This document shows, in pieces, positions 53,068 through 61,728 of a DNA stretch of 64,000 nucleotides. The notes beneath the pieces are model-generated. The model made no database searches and had not been told where the DNA came from. It worked only from the letters and a program-made list of their open reading frames with translations. The position numbers and the translations under genes are program-made. The stretch spans positions 42,804,437 to 42,868,436 of the forward strand of contig CP154956.1 of NCBI GenBank assembly GCA_039621445.1, read 5' to 3'. Positions within the stretch are counted from its first letter, which is position 1. Each line of letters begins with the position of its first letter. Origin of the DNA: Euglena gracilis (lineage: Eukaryota; Euglenida; Euglenophyceae; Euglenales).

Positions 53068-53492
53068 CTGGTGCTCCACAGCAGGTAGCGGTGCAGCCCG
53101 TGGGCGTCCAGCAGCTGGTCTGTCACCGGGTTGGGGCCCCGGGCGTGCCGGGCCGGGGGCCGGCGGCGAGGGCCGGCGGAGGCGGGGGCCGTGGCACGCG
53201 GTGCTGGTTGGCGGGGTGGACGGGTTTGAGAGTTGCTGGGTGAGTGTGGGCTGCTGGGCCCGAGGGCATCCTAATGCAGAGGGGTGGGAATACTGGTTTC
53301 CCCTGAAATTTTGGTCACTGCCTCTGTAGGTGTATATGCGGTTTTTTGTGTGTGAGTTCAATGCGCGTATGTCAGCATGTGTCAGGTTTACGGCACTTAT
53401 GGAGTGGACGGTGGGACCATTGCGTGGCCAGTGTGCGCTTTTTTTCAAATTAATTTCAGATGAGAGGATGGGGGTGAAACTGATCATCAGTC

Positions 53493-53570
53493 ATCGCAGC
53501 CGGGCCAGGAGAGCCTTGAGTACCCACACCGCCTCATACCGGAGGGGCGTCCCATTTTGCCGGTGGCAAC
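53493..53570 (-). CDS. Possible upstream exon (OPR-like helix)
   Basis: After an acceptor ending GCGCAG the frame reads an amphipathic helix containing YEAVWVLKALLARL, then meets TGA at 53,491-53,493. Internal GT donors near 53,530 and 53,540 could end the exon earlier. It may be the 5' part of gene A or a fragment of a separate gene. Confidence 0.3.
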
Positions 53571-53914
53571 CTGCGCAACGCCATGGGCAGGGCCCTCGGC
53601 ATGGCTTTGGCCATTCATATGGGGGTGGGGGTCACCAGTGCCATTATTCCAATATCACAGAACACCTCCTGAGAGAGCACCTCCTTTCGCTTTGACACCT
53701 GGGCACCCACCAAATCTGGAAAAATGCCAAATGCCAAATCTGGAAAAATGCCGGGAAATCTGTTGCCACAAACCAGTACACAAATGAACTTTTTGGAACA
53801 CATTTGAGAACAATGAAACAGGTCCAGTAAATGGGAATGGATGGCACCCTTCGCCCTCTAAAAGGCTCTGAGGCTCAGACGGGAGGGTTACGGTAGTGGG
53901 ATGGACCATAAGAG

Positions 53915-54270
53915 GAGGGTCTCGAGCCTCCTCGAACCTCCTCGAACGACATTCGAGGAGGTTCGAGACCCTCCTCGAACATCGTTCGAGGACGTTCGAG
54001 GAGGTTCGAGACCCTCCTCGAATGTCGTTTGAGGACGTTCGAGGAGGTTCGAGACCCTCCTCGAACGTCGTTCGAGGACGTTCGAGGAGGTTCGAGACCC
54101 TCCTCGAATGTCGTTCGAGGTCGTTCGAGGAGGTTCGAGGTCCCTCCTCGAACGTCGTTCGAGGTCGTTCGAGGAGGTTCGAGGTCCCTCCGCGAATGTC
54201 GTTCGAGGTCGTTTGAGGACGTTCGAGACCCTCCTCGAATATCGTTCGAGGTCGTTCGAGGACGTTGGGA
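53915..54270. repeat. TTCGAGG tandem array, 43-bp unit
   Basis: About eight copies of a unit GTTCGAGGAGGTTCGAGACC... CTCCTCGAACGTCGTTCGAGGAC. Each unit is an imperfect inverted repeat. No unique spacers. Confidence 0.88.
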
Positions 54271-54289
54271 ATATTTTTGAATAAAAATA

Positions 54290-54925
54290 CTTTTGAATGA
54301 GTGCAGTCCTGCGTAAATAAAAATATTTTTCTAACCCTAAACCTGACCCTAACCGTATTCTTTCTAGTAACCTCAGAAATTCTCTCGGTATGGAAATATT
54401 TTTCGAATAAAAATAATTATGAATCAGTGCATTCCTGAGTAAGAGAAAATATGTTTCTTTTAAAACGCGTGGAAAATTTCCCCCTACAGGGTATCAGCTA
54501 CCCAGCTACCCTCGCTCGGCGCCTTCGGCGCCTCGCTCGGGTCACTCTTTGGGTTCGCTGTGCACCCTGTAGAGGGAAATTTGTTAAAAAATAACCAAAA
54601 AATTGGAGTAATACAGCAAACACCCACAAATTTTTGTTGCCTGGTGCCTGGTGCCTATTGTGTCTGGGCCTGCACGCCTGTCTTGATTGTCATGAAATTG
54701 ACTGTCATGAAATTCGACCGAACCGCTATAGCAACGATGAGCGGGATGGTTGCAACCATTGGGGAGGAAATCTTAACCCTAACCCTATTCCTTCTAATAA
54801 CCTCAGAAATTCTCCCGGTATGGGAATATTTTTGAATGGAAATATTTATGAATCGGTGCATTCTTGCGTAAGAAAAAATATGTTTTTTTTAACGCGCGGA
54901 AAATTTCCCACTACAGGCTCTCCCT
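54290..54925. repeat. Duplicated segment with short CCCTAA runs
   Basis: About 130 bp (AACCCTA... TAACCTCAGAAATTCTC... GGTATGGAAATATTTTT... GAATCAGTGCATTC) occurs at 54,330-54,480 and again at 54,770-54,905. CCCTAA runs are at most two or three units, not a telomere. Confidence 0.7.
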
Positions 54926-55139
54926 GGACCTAGATTGCCCGAGTAGGGAGTGACGGGGGGGGGATTTGAAAAGTTCAAATTACCAACAAAATAACATTTC
55001 GAGAGGGAATAGGTCTCGCCTGCTTGGGTGGTCGTTTCTGAAAAAATTCCCAAAAACAAAAAAACAAAAAAAGAACCCACACAAATTTGTCAAGGACGTT
55101 GGTGTTGAAAGCTGTATGCATGTACGCAGGAGTAGGGTC

Positions 55140-55385
55140 GAGATTTCGTTAGAGGTCGTTCGAGGAGGTTCTAGCCTATCCTCGAACGTCGTTCGAGGAC
55201 GTTCGAGGAGGTTCGAGCCCCTCCTCGAACGTCGTTCGAGGACGTCCGAGGAGGTTCGAGACCCTCCTCGAATGTCGTTCGAGGTCGTTCGAGGAGGGAC
55301 CTCGAACGTTTTTAAGCCCCCCCCTTGAAGGGGGGGGGGGGGCGTAAAAACGTTTGAGGAGGTTCGAGCTCGAACCTCCTCCTAC
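55140..55385. repeat. TTCGAGG tandem array, second block
   Basis: Same 43-bp unit as 53.9 kb, about four copies, ending at a CCCCCCTTGAAGGGGGGG hairpin and an inverted final copy. Confidence 0.85.
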
Positions 55386-55599
55386 TGTAACCCCCCCCAG
55401 GCTCAGACCGTTCAGGCCTCGCGCTGTGAAAGTTCCCTGGCTGGAAGGCAGGGGCAACCACCCCGAGCCAATAAGCATAGACCCGGCGCTGACCGCAGGA
55501 GAGCATATCACCCGGGCAATGGTCATGCCACTTTCAATGCATTCACAGGAGGTTTTATTTGAAATTTTTTCAAAAAATATTGATTTTAAATGTTTATAT

Positions 55600-55930
55600 T
55601 TGTATTTATATTCATATTCATATTTATATTTATATTTATACTTATACTTATATTCATATTTATATTCATATTTATATTCATAGTCATAGTCATATATGTC
55701 GATATATATCTATATATATATATCTATCTCTATCTATATCTATATCTATATCAATATATATATCTGAATCTATATCTATTTATTATATCTATATATCTAT
55801 ATATATATCTATATCTATATCTATATTTATATCTATATCTATATCTACATCCACATCTATATCTATATCTATATCTATATCTATATCTATATCCATATTT
55901 ACACTTGTATTTGTATCTATATCTAGATTT
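55600..55930. repeat. TATATC/TATTCA microsatellite
   Basis: About 330 bp, first (ATTTAT/ATTCAT)n, then (TATATC)n. Confidence 0.92.
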
Positions 55931-56329
55931 ATGTTAAAATATACAGATAATATTCATATTTATGTTTAATTATTCAATTTTTTTTAATTCTGTAAAAAAA
56001 ACTTGAAAATTTTCAATTCATTTTTTTTAAAAAAAAGTGTGTTGGGGTTTCCACTCATTGTTTCAACCATTCTAGACCATTACAACACACTTACCACACA
56101 GAATAAAACATTGCTTTCTCAGGGCCTTTTGGATGCTCCTGCTCAGAAAAAAAAATTGAAATCTCACCAACCGACCCGTTATATAGACACCTGAAAAAAT
56201 AATCCCCCCTTGTGGTTTCAGCAACCAACTCAAAAAAAACCAAGGAAGGAAAGGAATAGAAGGAAAGAATAAAGGAAATAAAAAAACTAATACATGAGTG
56301 AATGGAGGGTCCCGCTTCCACCCACCAAC

Positions 56330-56496
56330 CCCATTTCTCAGCTCAGCCTGGAACCGTTCCGGCTGCGATGGGCACGGCGAAGCGAGCAGCATTCCTGGCT
56401 GGATCTCCCGGAGCCCCCAGCCGGTCTGCAGCTCCTCCTTCAACTTCGCGTCCGGATCGGCCCCCCAGAGGGGAAGGGACCGCCGCCGGGGCTCCG
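56330..56496 (-). CDS. Gene E exon: amphipathic helix
   Basis: The acceptor is GGCCCCAG. It encodes 55 codons including LWGADPDAKLKEELQTGWG and LREIQPGMLLASPCPSQPER, and ends at GTTGGT in phase 0. It lies in the same reading frame as the exon above, separated only by a 24-nt GT...AG segment holding one TAA. Confidence 0.52.
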
Positions 56497-59400
56497 CTGG
56501 GGCCGAGGGGTTGCATTAACCTGCGGTGTGTCCGTGGCAGACCTTGAACTCCACATGGGGGGGGCAACAGGATTGGCGGGGCCCCGCTTCCCACACCGCC
56601 CGCAGCCAATCCCCGGCGCAGCGCAGCCACTGCGCCTCCGTCACGCCGCGGGCGCCGTCGCGCCGCGCCAGCTCCGGCAGCACCTCCCGCGCCACCGGCA
56701 GCACCCGCCGGCCGAAGGCGCGCGGGGACTCGTGCGGCGCCGGCGGGGGGCAGCCGGGGAACTCCGCCGGCCAGCGGCTCGTGGCGCAGTCGTACGCGAA
56801 GATCTTCTGCCACGCCTCCGGGCGGAGGATGGGGAAGGCGACGTCGCCGCACCACACGACGACCTCCACGCCGGCCTCCGTCCCGGGCACCAGCCGCAGG
56901 GCGTGGGCCCGCAGGAACCCCTCCTCCGCGGTGGCCGGGATGGCCGCGGATGGGGGCAGGCGTTCCGGTGCAGTAAATCCCGCTGGCCCCAAGATGGCCA
57001 TGACAGGATGGGGGAAGCGCCGAGAGAGGGAGAAAAAGAGAAGGGCGGCGGCTGCGAATACCCACCAGGAACGCACCCAACCACTCCAGCCAAGGAAAAG
57101 TCCAACCTCGCACCCGTTCCGAACGGGAGACGCCTGGGCGAGGGGTGCACCGTCACGGTGGTCTGCGAGCGGCACCGCCGGGTGTGCACCCGCCCGTGCA
57201 CATCCGTCACCGTGCCGCGGATGGTCCGCCGCGTGTCCATCGCCGGGGCTGCGCCGGGGCTGGGGGTGGGGGTCGGGTGGGCCGGCTGGCGAGTCCCGGA
57301 GGGGGACTTCGTGCGGGCCCGCTGGGCGGTGGAGGGGGACTGGGGCCGGCCGGAGGCGGCGGCGAGGGAGGGGGGGGACGGCCCGTTTGTGGGGGGCGAC
57401 CGGGAGCGAGGGCGGGCTTGGCCGGGTAGGGGGACGCTGGTGGAGAGGGAGACGGGGGAGGCTTGGGGGCAGGCACCTTTAATCAAGTCCAAAAAGTTCC
57501 CCATTTTAGGCCATTTTAGGCCATTTTAAGGAATAGGTGGGGGTTCTGAAAATCACAATTTTTCGTCATGTTTTTTCCGAAAACTGAATCATAACGTACG
57601 CAAACATTCTCTTTTTCAGTAATAAGAAATGCACATCCAAAAAAGCGTGCAAAATTCATGAACATTGGATCAAAAAAAAACCATGGGAAGCTGAACAAAC
57701 CTTAATTCATACCCACAGAGGAATTCCGAACAGCAAGAATTCACGGCAATAAAATATCACGGGAAAAAAACTTTGGACAAATATTTGTATTTTGTGAGAT
57801 CTACACCATTTGGCAGGATTTCGCAAAAGGAAGTCATTTTTTTCTGAAAGATGATGCTGTTGCCTGGCGAAATGCAATTTGATTGGCATTGTTTTTGCCA
57901 GTTGGGCCTTTTTTTGGCATAAATGAGAGAGGATGGCAGAGATGAAAGGGCAAAGCTGAGAGCAATTCCTCTTCTCCGCGTTTGTTTTCCCCCATGGGGA
58001 AACTTAATACCAAAAGGAAAACCCTCTGAACACGTTCATAAATAGGAGAGAATCTCATCCATAATGGATTGTAGTTGTTTGGGTCATTTGATCATTCGGC
58101 GTGATTATTTGTGGTTTTGGAAAATCCCCAAAATTGTGCTGGTTCATGATTTGAAGGAATCACCAGCACCTAACGAACAAACATACACATCTTTCAATTG
58201 AGATTTTCCAAACATCTTTCATCTTTTGTTTCCTGTCTTTTTACCCATGCTTCCAAATTTGCACTGTTTCATTATTTGCGAAACAGACATCGTTGCATAC
58301 CAAAAAAAATGGGAGTAAGAAAAAATACAGCTGTCCAAACCTTCAAAATTCAGCTTCGAAAAGAAGGTTGGGGACTGAAACACTCAGTTCAAAAAGTCAT
58401 GACCCAAGCTGGCTCAAAAAGTCATGACTCCTGAAAATTTCGAAAAAAAAGTATTGTTCTCTTCCTTGCTAGTCCCTATGTCAGGCAATTGGTTGGCAGT
58501 GGTGGAGGTGCCTGGAGCCATGACTTTTTGAACCACCTTGGGTCATGACTCTTTGAACTGACTGTACTACTATTAGTTGGGATAAAGGGGGGGGGGGCTT
58601 GTGGTGCTCCTCCTCCAAATCCACTATTCGCCATCTACATTGCCAAAAGACACCGTCGTCACCTGAATGGGTTCACAAATAAAGCTTTTGTGCAACAGAA
58701 TTTTCCCATTTTAGGCCATTTTTGGGACCCGGGGTCAAAGAGTCATTTTAGCCCATTTTAGGCCATTTTAGGCCATTTTGGTTATAGGTGCCTGCTTGGG
58801 GGGAGGGGGAGCGGCGCGCAGCCGGGGCCGACCAGGCCCAGGCGATGGATCGCGGCGGTGCTGCGGCCGGGACTGCGGTCGGCAGGAAAGGCTTTCCGGG
58901 CTACCCCCCCCCCGCTCCTGATGTGGAAACGGTCCCCTGGAGGTCGGCAAATAGCGTGGACCTCACCAATTTCGCCCACAGTCCTTCAGATAATTTTCAT
59001 TGAGATGGAGGTTCGTTCTGGCAGGCTGGCTGGGGTTCAAAAGAGTCCAGGCGCAATCACTTGGTAAAAGATGGAATGCGCACAAACACCCACTCAAAGT
59101 CGTAAAACTGGCCCGACATTGGGGGCAGGCTTCTTTTTAAGACCCCCGGGGGGGGGGGGGGGGGGGGGGCCCCCCCACCCCCCCAAGGGGGGGCGGGACC
59201 CCCCCAAAACCGGGCCCGGTAAGGGCAATTTTCAAAAAATTTCGGCGCTTCGCGCCGAAAAGGTATACCCAGCGCCTCCGGCGCGGGACCCCCCCCCCCC
59301 GGGGTCCGGCCCAGACCCACCCACCCCCCCCCCCCCCCCCGGGGGGGGGGGGTCAGGTGACTTAAAAAGAAGCCTGATTGGGGGGCACTGTGCTGTTTTG

Positions 59401-61599
59401 TTCTTTCCGCATAAACCACAGCACTTCCCAGAGAAAGGCTGCCATGATCTTATGGGTCGGGGGGGTCTTCCATGCGTTCCCATTTTTCAAAGGCTTCGGT
59501 CAAAGTGCAATTATGGATTCGTGGATCCTCATTCTCCCATCTTTCTTGTTGTTGGGGGGGGGGGGGCGGATCAATGGTGTCGGTTGGTTGGTGCGGCTGG
59601 TCCGAACGTCCAAATGCCCCCAACCACCACAGATCCAATGACCCAGAAATGTGATAAATTGCCCCCACAGGGTCCCAACATATTTAGGATGCGTATTTGG
59701 AGACATGTTTGGTGCCTTGGGCACCTCGCTCGAAGCCCCACGTTAAGTTTGATGGCTAATGCATATCTGGTGGAGCTTTTTGGGTCGTCCAGTCCAACAA
59801 CTGGTGGTCTTTGTCCTTCGACTGGAGGGAGGTCGTTGGAAACAGGGTTCTGACCAAAAAAGCGTCCTCCGACTGTGGGGGGGGGGGTCAGTTGTTGGAC
59901 AAGGTTTCTTCGGTCCCAAATATGCAGACTAATGTGAATTGGCCAAATTCTCCGACTGGGTCAGGGGGGTCGTTAGAAGGGTGTTTTCGTTGGACACATG
60001 GGGGGGGTTCGGACAGAAACCGCCATCGCCTGTGTGGGAGCGGGCGGCCGGCTGGCCGGCCTGCCAAGAGCTGAACGCCGACTTCCCCCGGGACGCCGCC
60101 GGGCTGCCCCAGCGGCTGGACAGCGACGCGGCGGGGGACGGGCTGCTGGGCACCGCGGCCTCGCCCGGCCCGGCGCCGAACACCACCAGCGGCCCAGCGG
60201 GGTGTGCCGGGGTCTGGTCCGGGGCCGGGTCATTCGGCGGGTCATTGGGCGGGGGGCGGGGGGGGGGGGGGGCGGGGGACCGCCGGGGGGCGTCGTACGG
60301 CAGGCAGCAGCCGGCGCCGCGGGTCACGCTGGTGGCCCGGCGCGTCATCGTCTCGGCGTGGTGCACCGACCGGCGGACCTCCTCCGTCATCGTCCCCGCC
60401 ATGCTTCTGTCCACGCGTCGGTGTGTGGCCTGGTTGAAAGCAGCCTCCCCAAGGTGTTACTGGGGCCTGGACCGGGTGGCTGGGTGCTCCCTAAGAAGCG
60501 TGAGCTGCACAGGACACGGTCGGAACAGAGGCGTGGTCCCGGTGTGCAGGGCATTTCCAGCGCTGTTGCCGGTGGACGTGCCCGTGTTGCGCTTCGGGGG
60601 CGTGGCGCACTGCGTGCCGGAGCTGACGTACACGGCAGCCACCTTTGACTCCTCCGCCTGTGGCGGGCCACTGGGAGCCAGCCCTTGGGTGGCGGCAGAG
60701 CCCTACGGCGCGAGGGGAACAATTACACCTGCCAGCCCCCTCGCCACCATTCAGTGCCAGTGGGCTCTGGGCAGCCAGGCCAGTCGTAGCCTCTGCCAGC
60801 CCGTTGCACGGTGGGGAAGCAGGCTCCTCCGTCTCCATCTCCTGCACGAGGTCGATGGGTGCGTTGGCCGCCAACAAGCACCAATGGTCCAATGGCCTCC
60901 GATGGTGAGCCCGGGCTGCAACCAGTGTGGCCCAAACGAATTTTCCGGAAATGCGGTATTCCCCAGTGCCATATGCCCTCTCCTGTTGCCACCTTTCTTT
61001 GAATGACCGTCCTATGGAAATCATATGGAAATCACTCATTGTGTTGTTTTGCATCAACGGAGAATAAGACAATAAAGCATTATGCACTGCCAAAATAGAA
61101 AAAAAAATTGGCCCCAGTCAGCCACACGTTGGTTGAGATGTGCTGGTAGGGTGGGTGGGTGGGTGGGTGGGTGGGTATGTGCGTGCGTGCGTGCGCGTGG
61201 AGTGGATCGGTTGGCATAGGTGCTTGACCACCAGCGGTGCGGGGGCATCCGTCCACCCATCTGAAAGCGGTGTGGGGGTGTCCATCCACCCATCCACCAC
61301 CTTCGGAGGGCCTCCGCTGCGGGGGGCGGTGGGGCGCGGGTTGAAGTCCAGTGGCCGGCGGTTGACAGGGAATGAGCACAACGTGAGGGCCTCGGCATCG
61401 GTGGTGCGCTTCGGGCTGTACTGGGTGGTGGCCTCCTTCCCAACGGTCTGGGCCGGGCGGTAGGCCTCCCACGCCTCCAGCAGGGCAGGGGGAAGGTTCT
61501 CCCTGGGAGCAGGTACAGCTTGGGCTTGGCCATACCATACGTGATGCTGTGTGATGTTGGTCATGGTGTACCCTTGCAGTTTGGTGCAACTTAGGATGT

Positions 61600-61665
<66 letters not shown>

Positions 61666-61669
61666 TGTG

Positions 61670-61728
<59 letters not shown>

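Noticed and set aside
53915-54270. CRISPR-like array
   Set aside because: Units are contiguous with no unique spacers, are self-complementary, and the DNA is eukaryotic.
54330-54800. Telomere repeats (CCCTAA)
   Set aside because: Only two or three consecutive units, embedded in a duplicated spacer.
56294-57529. 411-codon plus-strand frame
   Set aside because: Antisense of gene E exons in the register where third positions coincide, so it inherits high GC3; the minus frame has far better composition (VEVVVWCGDVAFPILRP).
59939-61006. 355-codon plus-strand frame
   Set aside because: Attractive (ELNADFPRDAAGLPQRLD) but antisense to a minus-strand chain that keeps phase and continues into the unambiguous exon at 61.1-61.6 kb. 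It remains the main alternative.
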